Origin: Mesostigma viride
Taxonomy: Eukaryota; Streptophyta; Mesostigmatophyceae; Mesostigmatales; Mesostigmataceae
Assembly (NCBI GenBank): GCA_009746045.1
Contig: RPFO01000026.1
Coordinates: forward strand, 919,353 to 983,352
Reading direction: 5' to 3'
Length of the DNA stretch: 64,000 nucleotides
This document shows, in pieces, positions 48,170 through 58,675 of this stretch. The notes beneath the pieces are model-generated. The model had not been told where the DNA came from and did not search any database. It worked only from the letters and a program-made list of their open reading frames with translations. Positions within the stretch are counted from its first letter, which is position 1; each line of letters starts with the position of its first letter. Both the position numbers and the translations under genes were made by a program.

Positions 48170-48515
48170 GAGACAATTTTTTGGCTCGAGGCTTTTTATA
48201 CCCTACGGGGTGGATCCTTGGGCGCCCTCGAGGCCGTTTCGGTTCGTGTCGTTTTTCCGTTTTGGAGGGTGAGCGCCCACGTGGACGCCTGCGATCGCCC
48301 ACCAAGGCGAGGATGGCCAATCGGATTTCGGGGCTCATGTCGTGACAGGTGGACGGAATCGTGTCGTGGTGGCCTGCTTCTTGAAGGATCCTGACGACAC
48401 GTTCTAGAGTTTTCTGCCCCAGTCGAGAACCCGAACAATATCGGAGGAGTGCTTGGGTGTCCAACACGTACTCCTTCTCGGCGCCTGCGTATCGTTTGAT
48501 GGACGGAATATCCAT
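48021..48515 (-). CDS. small basic protein of the virus-like block, function unknown
   Basis: 164 codons overlapping the start of the recombinase. The first 110 residues (MDIPSIKRYAGAEKEYVLDT.., LLRYCSGSRLGQKTLERV) look protein-like. A basic segment with PKRPRGRPRIHP resembles an AT-hook, suggesting DNA binding. The last 50 codons overlap the recombinase frame and may not be meaningful. No family recognised. Confidence 0.4.
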   Translation of the reverse strand: MDIPSIKRYAGAEKEYVLDTQALLRYCSGSRLGQKTLERVVRILQEAGHHDTIPSTCHDMSPEIRLAILALVGDRRRPRGRSPSKTEKRHEPKRPRGRPRIHPVGYKKPRAKKLSHVQSSDDGDRRGASRAMATGPGEEASNRPRPDELHLGEKQGQEGRLESQ

Positions 48516-48537
48516 AGTATATCATGTTCAGAGAAAA

Positions 48538-49116
48538 TTATTTTATCGAGAGAAATGTATTGAAGTTTCGACGAAACATTTTTTTCGGGTCGCGCTGGTC
48601 GAAGTCGACAGCGAAGAAGTCGTGAGGATCGTCCTTGACGGCGTGGTCCCATAGCGCGAGAAACTCGTCCGGCGCCACAGCCCCCGCGCTCTCTTCCGCG
48701 ATCTGTCGCGCGGCTCGATGGTCCTTCGTTCTGAACAGCGCAAGAAACGATATATTCGCTCGCACTGCTCGTGGTACGCCACCGCTTGTGTACGCCTGTG
48801 TCAGGAAAATCATGCTCGTGAGGAAGTGTCTGTGTTTGAACGCGAAAGCCGCAACAGCGTTTTTGCTAGAGCTCTGATAGAGGGCACTGCCTTGCATGTC
48901 GTCTATCAGAATGAGCGACGAAGGAGGACCGTGCTCGAACCTTGTCGCAGGTTTATCCCAGTTCATTGCATCAAGGCGTAGGTACATGGAGAGGTCCATG
49001 AGTTCTGCGTTTTTATTGGCCGGGCCCACTTCGAATGTTCCGAAAAGTGTGACACTTTTCGTCGTTTTTTTAACTTCGTAACAAACTACTCTTTCCCGCC
49101 GGGCCGCGTGTGACAC
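48538..49116 (-). pseudogene. A32-like genome-packaging ATPase, partial (broken)
   Basis: Fossil part of the virus-like block. It shows the second half of an FtsK/HerA-type ATPase: Walker B in SSLILIDDMQ, a sensor-like SMIFLTQAYTSG strand, and conserved-looking VPRAVRANISFLALFRTKD and DPHDFFAVDF stretches. These resemble poxvirus A32 and Polinton/virophage packaging ATPases, which pump genomes into capsids. The nucleotide-binding first part is not recognisable in place, so it is incomplete. Confidence 0.65.
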
Positions 49117-49455
49117 TTTTTGTCGTTTTTTTAATTTCGTGACTAACTACTCTTTCCCGTCGGTCCGCGTGCGCTTTTTGATTGCCTGCAGGTGGCACGA
49201 AATTTTCGACCGGAGTGTTTCGGCATAACAAGTTTCTCGATACCCTGATGGATTGGTACAATCCTAGTCGACTAGAGGACCATGTTGAGAAGAGTTAATC
49301 GACGAAGCTAGTAGTACTTTCAACCATCAAATGGTGGGTATACCCACCCCCATAATTTTATTGAATCGATGAATAATGCAAATTTACACATTTGACCAAC
49401 GCAAAATGTTGCATGGAATTAATCATCGATTATATTTGCCAAATGGGACCGGCAT

Positions 49456-49929
49456 TCACTTTTCCTGGAGAAATGACCCCCATCCATCGATCTCAATGTC
49501 ACGAAACTTGTACGCTCCCTTGTACAAGTCCCCCACGAAATTTGGAGGCTCGTTGGAAAATTGTTTGGGGGCCCATACGGCCCCACCTATTTCCGCCGCA
49601 TTCAAGAACTCATGCTGGGCCTCAGCCCGGAGGCGCACAGCCGAGACATTGGGCGAAATTTCCGTGCCCTCATTCTGGAGGCATTGCACCACCCTGGCCT
49701 TACCCGGAACACGGGGGGCAGGCGCCAAATCTGAATCTGGGGGCATCAGGTCGATCATCCCGTTTCCGAACGCAATGACACCTGAACCCCAACCTCCAAA
49801 CGGTCCCCGCAGGGAGCGTGGGAAGTCGTGGGGGGGGGAGTCGATTTCAACATACATGTTGGCCGCATGCTCCTTTTTATCGACATGCACATATGTATGC
49901 TGCGAACCAAAAACATCGGCGCGCTCCAT
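49456..49929 (-). CDS. unidentified 157-residue protein beside the virus-like block
   Basis: ATG at 49929, stop at 49456. Features: MERADVFGSQHTYVHVDKKE at the start, Gly/Pro-rich centre, then QNEGTEISPNVSAVRLRAEA and EIDGWGSFLQEK at the end. Normal composition, no membrane segment or signal peptide. It is co-oriented with the virus-like block and about 340 bp from it; it may be a structural protein or an unrelated gene. No family recognised. Confidence 0.45.
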   Translation of the reverse strand: MERADVFGSQHTYVHVDKKEHAANMYVEIDSPPHDFPRSLRGPFGGWGSGVIAFGNGMIDLMPPDSDLAPAPRVPGKARVVQCLQNEGTEISPNVSAVRLRAEAQHEFLNAAEIGGAVWAPKQFSNEPPNFVGDLYKGAYKFRDIEIDGWGSFLQEK

Positions 49930-50482
49930 CGTAAAAGTGAGTTTGATGGCTAAGTTGCGAGTGAGAAAATTATTTCAGCAAAGCCCGGTCCGGACTGTCG
50001 TATGGGTGGCGCTGCGGAGCGTCCCCTCTATTCCTTGTGGTTGTAGGGGACAACCTTCCAATCACAATTCGTAACTAGTCCGGTTACAAGCAAGGTACTT
50101 TGGCACTTCCGGAGCGAATTTGTGTTTTAAGACATCTACCAAACAGGCCTTAGTACAGTAACATTGTTGTGACATTCGAAATTAGTACGAACCAATTTGC
50201 AGACGGAAAGTCCTACACAGCAACTACTATATTTGAGTGACGACATGATTTTTAGGTCAAACCAAATTATAAATTTGTAATTCGAAATAATTATTGTACA
50301 AGTTAAATAAAATACTCGCCATTTCGACACGGAAATATACTAAAATTTGTCACTACCGAGGCTAACAATGTTCCCAGCCACTTGTCATCTAATGTAACAT
50401 ATGAAAAAACAAAAAAATGTTCTCCAAAAATATATAAACACGAATAAACACTGTCCCAACCGTAGGCGAATAAAGCCCAGGC
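49930..50482. other. no gene; one short palindrome
   Basis: AT-rich unique-looking sequence. At 50004-50026 lies GGGTGGCGCTGCGGAGCGTC CC, a member of the recurrent palindrome family described under findings. Confidence 0.4.
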
Positions 50483-50486
50483 TTAA

Positions 50487-52175
50487 CCCCTAAATGGTCT
50501 GAGATCCTGCCGATAAATCGGCTGGATCTTCACAATTTTGCAAACCAGATGCCATCCAACCTACCCATATCCAATGGCTGTCCTTGGGGGCCAAGCATGT
50601 CCATGAGTTGCCCTTCGGGTTGGTATATCACAACCTCACATATATGCAGGGTAGGCCATGTTTAACTGCCGTCAAAGTCAGGGGGGTCAAGACGCGCGTT
50701 TTCATTTTTGGTAGAATGTGCATTTTGAATTATGTTATAAGACCTAGGCACCTACCACTTCAGGGATGATAAACAATTAGTTGCTGAACAGTTTGAGCTA
50801 TTGGGGTCATAATTTGGGTGGGTATACCAGCAGTTACACCCAGTACAGCCCATAGGGGTACCGTTGGTAAAAAGCAACCAAGGGAGTAGGGGTGGGCATA
50901 CTACCTCCTAATATGGCCACCAACCATGCCAAACAATACATTTCCCTTCCACAATGATGGGGAAACATAACTGCATCATCACACTGCCCTTACATGGCAC
51001 CTATGTGCAGGTGCCACCTTGTCCATGCACGTAGGTAACGTGGTACGGACACCCTACGCAAGGCATGCATTCTAGGAGGCAGCCACCAACAAACTAGTGG
51101 TGTTGAGCCTATTTCAGCCTGCCCTAGCAAGGATAAACTAGGCCTAAGCTGCTATAGCTTGCCAGGTGATGGCCAGCACACCTGGTGGCACATGCTGTCA
51201 ATGGGAAGCTTTTACTCACCGGTTACGTGCTTGATGATGCCACAGAGACCAGCCAACTGCCTCACACTCATGCAATATGTGTATGGGAAATGTATAACAA
51301 ACATATATGGAGGTATTCAAACCCATACAGCCTCTAAAACTTATCACCATCACCCTGTGGCAGGTCAACTGACTGAGGGAAGCATCTAAGAAGGGTGTTT
51401 TAGAAAGGGGCCAGGCCAGGGTCAAGAAAGAGCATGAATAGTGCAAAAAGAATGTGCTACACAAGCTAGAACGTATATATAAACGTCAAACATCGATAGG
51501 AAAACGATGCTTAAGCTTTACCAGGCATGGATGGCGTTAACTTGGCCCAGGCGGTGGCCGCAAAATGGCGCATTTCGGCACACCAAAGTTGTGCAGCATG
51601 GTCGCTGGATTCGGCGATTTCTGGCCACCCTTGCACGTTTACGACTACTATGTATCATAAAAAGTACAAAGAAACCAATATATCCTTTAAAATACGCCGG
51701 AAAGGTATTGCTGTCAACGTTTCTATCGTCCGGCCTGATCGCAGTTTTTTCCAGCAAGAACGCTGCCGACACCTATCAAATGGCATTCCCGCGAACCAAA
51801 AATTGGCCTGTATCATCTTTAGGACGTTTAAAATCAATATCCTAAGTTTGGCCAGAAAATTCGAACGCAAACGTAAATGCCATGCGTGGGCGCAAGCCGC
51901 CATGGCCAGGTCGTCGTTTTCCGGAATGCACGTTGTACGTGAAAAAGTACCCTGACCCCTTGTACTTTGACCGGCCAGAACACCTCTATAACTTTGTCAA
52001 AAGTATGCAAACCCTAGTACCATGCTGTGAAGAATTTTATAAACTTTCGATCTTCTCAGCTAAACTTTTCCTAATTCTCAATAGATTTCGCGGCATCTGG
52101 TCCCCCGAGAAGGGGCCGATGCATCGGCTGGAACTCGATTTTTGGCGGAAAATCGGCAGCAAGACCATTTAGGGG
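50487..52175. mobile_element. piggyBac-like non-autonomous element with TTAA target sites
   Basis: Bounded by TTAA on both sides (50483-50486 and 52176-52179). The ends are inverted CCCCTAAATGGTCT, followed by a looser CTGCCGAT/CCGATTTTCCGCC zone. TTAA targeting and CCC-starting ends define piggyBac-like elements. At 1.7 kb with only short frames (for example 51527-51955) and no DDD transposase domain recognised, it is probably a non-autonomous derivative. Confidence 0.75.
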
Positions 52176-52218
52176 TTAAAGATCCGTAGGGGTGGCGCTG
52201 CGGAGCGTCCCCGAAAGT

Positions 52219-55200
52219 TTAAGCCGGTGGCAGCCCCTCCGGGGCTTGCTGGTTGCGTACAAGAGCGGTTAGCCACGCGTCAAGCTCCTTGCTCATATCA
52301 ACGTAGGCTTGCCTTTGGTTGCCAAGGACCATGCACTGGAGCGGAAGAGCAGCGGAGATGCACAGATAGCAATCGACCAGGTCGGCTGGGCGGGACTCCG
52401 GCCAATCAGCCAAATCCAGAGTAAAATGCAGGGGGTCATGCATATCTCGCTTCCACAGCCGAACCGCCAGAACGGCGTGGCCGGGCAAGAAAATCTCCTT
52501 CTGCCGTCCGTTTTGTCCCTCAACCCACCTAACCTCCTCCTTCTCCAGCACTGAGGCCTCCCTCACCACCTGCATCACCCAAAAAGGGTGGGCGGAATTG
52601 TGGTTCACGTCCTCTCTGTCTGACGGAACTGCGATGTAATCATACATGCGCATCTGCCTGCCAATGGCATCCCTTTGATCCTTCAGCAGTTCCGCCCGCG
52701 TCAGCTGGCGAACCGGAGGTATGGGCTGCGTTGGCGGCATCAGGCGGAAAGTTTTCATCGTTTGGCCCTCATCGTTAAATTCCTCGATATGTGTCCACTC
52801 GGTCCGGCACTCCTCCCACCTGTTAGCTAGGCAGGCTGGGCAGTAGCACGAAAAACGCCTCATCATCAGGAGCCCCGGGTCAGACTTGTCCAGGCGCCAC
52901 CAGTGCGCTTGCTTGATGGCCTCGACACGCGTCGGTATCATACGGGCGCCGGAGTCGAGGTCCTGCAATGAGGGAGAATGTCAGAAACGGAAAGTTGGTA
53001 TGTGTCAATAGATCAAGTACACATGAAGGGTCACTCTGCAGAGATACCCCTTTGAAAGTGCTTTGCATGCATTTTTCACTATATAAGACGCTAATTCATA
53101 CCAGTTCTTTTAGCATTATCAAATAATAAAATGCAAATGGGCAAAAGGTCACTCTGCAGAGATACCTCAATCAAGTTCAAGAAAAATTGAGTTTCGCACC
53201 TCAGGAAAATGAAAGAAATGACGGTGGACGCCCTCTGCCCGAGCGCGGGCCGACTCCCTGCTCGTGGTTTTGCCTCCTTCCCAGCTGTCCCGCATGTACT
53301 TGACGATCTGGCGCCCTGTAACGATGCCCTGGTTCTCAGGAATGCATTGCATGTTCCTCACAATGCACTTGAACTTCGCTCCCTGACCATCCACCTCCCC
53401 CTTCCCGTGCTGCTCACCCAAGTAGTGGTACTCGAAGGATTCCAAGTCGGGATCCTGCATGAGGAGGCGGAAGACGGCGTTAACCACGTACTTGGACTTG
53501 AACTGGGATGAGCAGTTGTCAGAGCACATGAACATCCTCTTCACCCCCACACCAAGTCCGCGCAGGGTTTCCATGATTGTCCTCAGCGCGTAGACGAGCG
53601 CCCGCTCTCCCCGCTTCATCTTGGCTTCCCCGAGAAAAAAGAACGTTCGCTTTGCCATCGCACCATTGTGCAAATATCGCACGATCATGGGCATGAGGAC
53701 AAAGCTCGTCTTGTGAAAGTACTGCGACTGCAGTTGGACGTAGTTGTTGTTCTCGTAATTCTCGGCCCAATCTCCATGCACGAGCACATCCCCCTCAGTC
53801 ATGTTCCTCTCCCGGTCCTTGATCGTTGCCGACTGCCACCATGACGTAAAGCAGTGGTTGGTAAAGTCCTCCCAACTCTCGATAATCGCCAGCCTCAGCT
53901 GCGCGGGCGTTGACCTCATCGTTTCCTGTACGGGCCGCTTGACCTTCTCCGGGACCCGCCGATCGGTCGCGTCCTGTTTTAACCAAGGGATGAAGTAAAT
54001 TTGCAAGTAACATATTCATAAAGTATCAGAAAAGCCTTTAAATTAACATCGCGCTGCAGAATGACGCTGCGAAATAATTGCGTCACAAAATCCAAACACG
54101 CTTACCTCCCCTGCCGGTCGGGAAACCACTACCTCCTTCTTCACGTATCTGAACCAATTTAGTAGTTCTGTTGAATTCTTGTCCCGGTCACACAACACCC
54201 AGTCTTTGATGCCACACCGGGACTCGGGACACGAGTTCTCCATACATGCCCTCTTCAGAATGCGAAAGACAGACCCCTCCTCCATGGATGGGTCCCCTAC
54301 CCTTGGCACCCCTTCCTCATCCTCCACGATCCTCTCATTTATTTCAAGATCGTCAAGGTCTTGCCCCTGCCATTCATCTTCCGTCACATTATTGTCCCCT
54401 TCCTCCTCTTCGTTTCTCGCCGAGTTTGCCCCACCCCAGCTCACTTCCCCCATCCGCCTCCGCCACACGGCAATGGAAGTGCTTCACCCATTCGGTCGTG
54501 TGCAGGCTTTCGAACATCCCGCACGTGCCGTCAGGCAATCTCGCCCTTAAACATCCCTCACACTCGTCGCCGCACTTGCAGTTCTTGCCGTGCTTCGCCT
54601 TGCAGTACCTAGTCCATGCCGCTACCTTCGACTGCATGACCGTATGCGTCTCACAGGCGCACACGTTTCTCTCCTTCCACTTCCCCTTGACGGTTTTGGG
54701 GGCGTACTTGCAGAAAGTCGTATATCCGACATGGATGCCGACATCCTTCTCATACTGCGGACTTTTCTTGTCCCAGTACGTGTGCTCCGCTAAAAACTTG
54801 AGATATATGTCCTCCTTCGAGGTGAGGTAGAAGTAGGCCCCTTGGACACCAACCAAAATCGCACGATTGCCAACTCGTTCGTGCGTCTTTATGGTATCCC
54901 TCTCTTGGGGCGAAGCGCGCGAGTTCTCCTCATCAGTCCAAGCCTGCGCGATCGACTCGATTACAAATTGGGGCAACTTCCTCTTCTTTCGCGCCAGCGC
55001 ACGCGTCAGGAACTCCATCTTCTGTTGCTTTCTGATCGCCCGAACTTTGAGAATGGTCTTCGCGGGGACACCCGTCATTCTCTCCAACTCTGCCGCCGAA
55101 AACTCCTTCTCGATGTCGTCCCCACAAAAAAGAGTTGACACCAAAATGATCTTGACGTCTCTGTCATGGTCGGATTTCGACAGGTCGTCAAAAAGGGCGA

Positions 55201-55900
55201 TCAGCCGAGCCACCCAAGACCTCGACAGTTGTGCAAGCCGCTGCTCATCAAAAAGCTTGGCCACCGGAATGTCAAAATGCTCCGCCTTGAGCTCGTCAGC
55301 CCTCTTATTGAAGCCATCAACAATCTCCTCAAAAGAGGCCCGCTTGGTAGATTCATTCCTCATGTGATGAACTACGCTGTACGCCTCATCAGCAAGATGA
55401 GTCCCCACAACAGACTTCTTCTCGGCGTACTGGCCAGGCCTTTTCGCTGGCTTCCTGAAGGCGGGCGAGGTGCTGCGGTTCTCATTCCCGAAATTTCGTT
55501 TCGAGCTGTTTTTCAGATCCGCTGCAAGGGGCGTCGGTGTCCCGATGCTCAAGTTGTGGGCATTGAGTCGATTAGCAAAGCCGCCACGCAAGGAGGAGGA
55601 GGTTGGCGAAAGAAACACCCGTTCCCGTGCTGCAGAAACAAAAAGAAATTCACGGAAAAATTTACATATTAGCAGGGTCACTCCGCGAAATGACCCCACC
55701 TTCTTCGCAGATACAAAAGAATCTCAATTGCGAAGCAAATATAGAGAAAGTCAAACTTCATGAAATTTTTGGTAGCTCTGCAGCGCGACCCTTGCGAAGT
55801 TACACACAAGTTTTAAGGCCTTTTCGTATGGAACTGAGAAGAGGTCGCGCTGCAGCGCGACCAAGATTTGCATCATTGGAAACACACCTTCCCGGCTCAT
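52219..55900 (-). CDS. DDE-transposase-like protein, multi-exon (transposon gene or domesticated)
   Basis: Exon model on the minus strand: 55888-55900 (MSRE, tentative), about 54440-55629, 54106 to about 54400, 53200-53973 and 52219-52962 (stop). The splice junctions 54106/53973 and 53200/52962 are phase 0 with good GT..AG signals; the join near 54400-54450 could not be fixed and may hold a frameshift. First large exon: helical region, then a Cys cluster (CACETHT, CKCGDECEGC). Central exon: VHGDWAENY, MCSDNCSSQFKSKY and EQHGKGEVDG, the order of acidic motifs of a DDE/RNase H-like fold. Last exon: CYCPACLANRWEEC, a zinc-binding-like cluster. This D..ENY, SDxCxxQFKxxY, HGKGxxDG arrangement recalls large transposase-like proteins known from cnidarians, insects and algae; the superfamily is uncertain. 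No terminal repeats were found. Confidence 0.7.
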
Positions 55901-55954
55901 TTTTCAGGCGTGTCGTGTCGTTGCCGATCGAGGTACCTGGATGATCACACCAAG

Positions 55955-56560
55955 ACAGGAAAATACGTGAATTAATTCATGGAATTATTTAAGATTCTAC
56001 TAAATGAAATTGAATATTGAATATTGAACATAATTGTTTTAATCATTATTGTTTAATTATGTAGCAGAAATATGGAAAGTATTTATTGGTATTTATATAG
56101 TTTTAATTAGTATTTAGTACTATTTCTATTACAATCATTATTGTTTAGATAGAAGAAATATGAACTGGACAGACTAGCTATCTCTAATACTAAATATTTT
56201 CTACTTATTGTATGAAAAAAAGAGTGATGTCCATAAATATATGTAATATTGTCATAAAATTTAATCAATATTTTAAATTTGTATTCATGGCATTAATCTA
56301 TCTAGTACTAGTCATTTATATAAAAAACTAGTACAGTAAGTTAGCAGTAAATAGGAAAATATATTTAACAAATATTAGAAAGAACATATATCATATTCAT
56401 AACAATAATCATAATAATAAGCATATGGACAGCAGAAAGTATAAATATATTGGCTAGCATGTTAGTATATATCCCCATACATTTACTATACCCGATTCAT
56501 GAATATATTTATTTGTATACCCCAAAAGTTCTGCATTCGAAATTTTTGCCATACCACGTG
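55955..56560. other. AT-rich island
   Basis: About 550 bp of strongly AT-rich sequence rich in TATTTA and TAATTA words, in sharp contrast with its GC-rich surroundings. No ORF or repeat unit recognised. Confidence 0.6.
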
Positions 56561-56564
56561 GCAG

Positions 56565-57285
56565 TAGGCACGTCGCTTTGCAGAGTGACGACTGGTGGTA
56601 ATATGACAGATGATCTCTCAGACGACGTGCAAAAAAGCACCGGGCTCACGCTAGAATCGAACCGCGGACGTCGTTATCCACGGCAGCATGGTGACGCCCG
56701 AATCCAAACATCCCGATTGTAGCGTCAAATTGGCTGCGTGTTGTTCCTTTTTATACCTGCGGGACCGTGAAGACCGACGCTTGGATTACGTCACATTGTG
56801 AGTCGTCCAATCCGCATGCGCGGTTTGTCAATAAGAATAATCTAGCGCCGCGTTTCGCCTCGTTGGCCGAATGGCGAGCATGCCACGTTTTCCGTCCTGA
56901 ACGCCGGTTACGCTGGGCCGTTGACAGGGGTCGCTCCACGGACGATCGGTCACAACAGCTGTTGGGTTTCGAAAACCGCACCACCACTGCTGCCGCCATA
57001 GCTGTTTTCTGTAATAATCATCGCTGCCTGAAGATGGTGAGACAAATGCCGCCTCAACTCGCCGCCATAATGAAAAAGGTGCATCAACAGCGCAGTCTTT
57101 TTTGATGTCGAGCGTGATGTTTGTTGCTATGCCTTCAAATGGTCCGGTTAGTTTATAGCTAGCCCAATTCTAATCGTGGTCCTGTTCAATGCCGTTTTTC
57201 CCCCTTCCTGATTTATGCGTGCAGGTAAATGTGCAACGAACCCCTACTTACTCGCGCGAGCAGGGTGGCGTCTATGATGCCCTTT
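56565..57285. other. no gene; one palindrome
   Basis: Contains CGTCGCTTTGCAGAGTGACG (56571-56590), a member of the recurrent palindrome family. Short open frames only; nothing else recognised. Confidence 0.4.
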
Positions 57286-57286
57286 T

Positions 57287-57485
57287 GTAGTCCTCAGCCA
57301 GCGATATGGCTTGTTTTTTCGTGTTGGTCCTCAGCCAGCGACATGACTTCTTTTTTCTGGTTGGTTCTCGGCCAGCGATATGCCTTCTTTTTAAGGGTTG
57401 GTCCTCAGCCAGCGACATGGCTTCTTTTTTCGTGTTGGTCCTCAGCCAGCGATATGCCTTCTTTTTAGGGTTGGTCCTCAGCCAG
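57287..57485 (+). repeat. 37-bp CAGCCAGCGATATG minisatellite, left part
   Basis: About five units of GTCCTCAGCCAGCGATATG plus a CTTCTTTTTTCGTGTTG tail. The array is interrupted at 57485 by the nested palindrome and resumes at 58367. Confidence 0.85.
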
Positions 57486-58366
57486 AGTTACGTTAAATAG
57501 TGCCGGAACCTTTTGCCCACTGAGGCAAATCGGGCCGGAACACTATTTTGCCCGGAATAACCACTTCCGAGCACCCAAGTTAATTCGGCCGAATTAACTT
57601 GGGTGCTCGGAAGTGGTTATTCCGGGCAAAATAGTGTTCCGGCCCGATTTGCCTCAGTGGGCAAAAGGTTCCGGCACTATTTAACGTAACTAAAACCTGG
57701 CCTCGTGGAGGGGGGACGAAGAGCCCGAGACATCCGCCTAGGCCGCTGAGCACGCACCACTAAATGCGCCGGAGCTGCCTCAGTGAGGATTCGAACCCCT
57801 GACCTCCAAGGTGCACAGGTTTTAGTTACGTTAAATAATGCCGGAACCTTTTGCCCACTGAGGCAAATCGGGCCGGAACACTATTTTGCCCGGAATAACC
57901 ACTTCCGAGCACCCAAGTTAATTCGGCCGAATTAACTTGGGTGCTCGGAAGTGGTTATTCCGGGCAAAATAGTGTTCCGGCCCGATTTGCCTCAGTGGGC
58001 AAAAGGTTCCGGCACTGTTTAACCTAACTAAAACCTGTGCACCTTGGAGGTCAGGGGTTCGAATCCTCACTGAGGCAGCTCCGGCGCATTTAGTGGTGCG
58101 TGCTCAGCGGCCTAGGCGGATGTCTCGGGCTCTTCGTCCCCCTCCACGAGGCCAGGTTTTAGTTAGGTTAAACAGTGCCGGAACCTTTTGCCCACTGAGG
58201 CAAATCGGGCCGGAACACTATTTTGCCCGGAATAACCACTTCCGAGCACCCAAGTTAATTCGGCCGAATTAACTTGGGTGCTCGGAAGTGGTTATTCCGG
58301 GCAAAATAGTGTTCCGGCCCGATTTGCCTCAGTGGGCAAAAGGTTCCGGCACTGTTTAACCTAACT
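57486..58366. mobile_element. 881-bp nested palindrome of three hairpin MITE units and two inverted spacers, 5-bp target duplication
   Basis: Structure: H1 57486-57691, S1 57692-57823, H2 57824-58029, S2 58030-58160, H3 58161-58366. Each H is a 206-bp near-perfect palindrome starting AGTTACGTTAAATAGTGCCG or AGTTAGGTTAAACAGTGCCG and centred on AATTCGGCCGAATT. S2 is the reverse complement of S1, so the whole is one palindrome centred at 57926. GCCAG flanks both outer ends (57481-57485 and 58367-58371), so the unit sits in the minisatellite as a single insertion. H ends match the MITE at 6498. The S segments contain GGTTCGAATCC, a tRNA B-box-like word. No ORF. Confidence 0.85.
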
Positions 58367-58675
58367 GCCAGCAATATGTTTCTTTTTTCGTGTTGGTCCT
58401 CAGCCAGCGACACGGCTTCTTTTTAAGGGTTGGTCCTCAGCGAGCGACCAGAGTATTTTTTCGTATTGGTCAGTCTGCCAGCTAAATGTTTTCTTTTTTC
58501 GTGTTGGTCCTAAGCCAGCTAAATGTTTTCTTTTTTCGTGTTGGTCGTCAGCCAGCGATATGTTTTCTTTTTTCGTGTTGGTCGTCAGCCAGCGATATGT
58601 TTTCTTTTTTCGTGTTGGTCCTCAGCCAGCGATATGGCTTCTTTTTTCGTGTTGGTCCTCAGCCAGCGATATGTC
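58367..58675 (+). repeat. 37-bp CAGCCAGCGATATG minisatellite, right part
   Basis: About eight further units of the array that starts at 57287 (GTCCTCAGCCAGCGATATG with TTTTCTTTTTTCGTGTTG). Confidence 0.85.

Larger units (their letters stand above)
43149..49116 (-). mobile_element. endogenous virus-like block (dsDNA virus / Polinton-like or giant-virus relative), fossil
   Basis: A run of minus-strand reading frames with little spacing and almost no repeats, unlike the rest of the window. Parts: primase/origin-binding-type helicase (43149-46547), tyrosine recombinase (46904-48169), a small basic ORF (to 48515) and an A32-like packaging ATPase part (48538-49116). A further ORF at 49456-49929 may belong. 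A packaging ATPase with a replicative primase-helicase and an integrase-type recombinase is typical of integrated eukaryotic dsDNA viruses. I see no major capsid protein, protease or DNA polymerase, so the block is partial. It is broken in a few places (about four) but frames are long, suggesting a fairly recent insertion. Confidence 0.75.

Noticed and set aside
56630-56790. tRNA gene or tRNA-derived SINE on the minus strand (TATAAAAAGG, GGTTCGATTCT, T-run)
   Set aside because: The T stem and acceptor stem do not pair when folded by hand; only isolated pol III-like words remain.
58000-58078. Functional tRNA across the H2/S2 junction
   Set aside because: The acceptor stem and B-box are good, but the D arm pairs poorly and no sensible anticodon loop forms without an unproven intron; kept only as a tRNA-like note.
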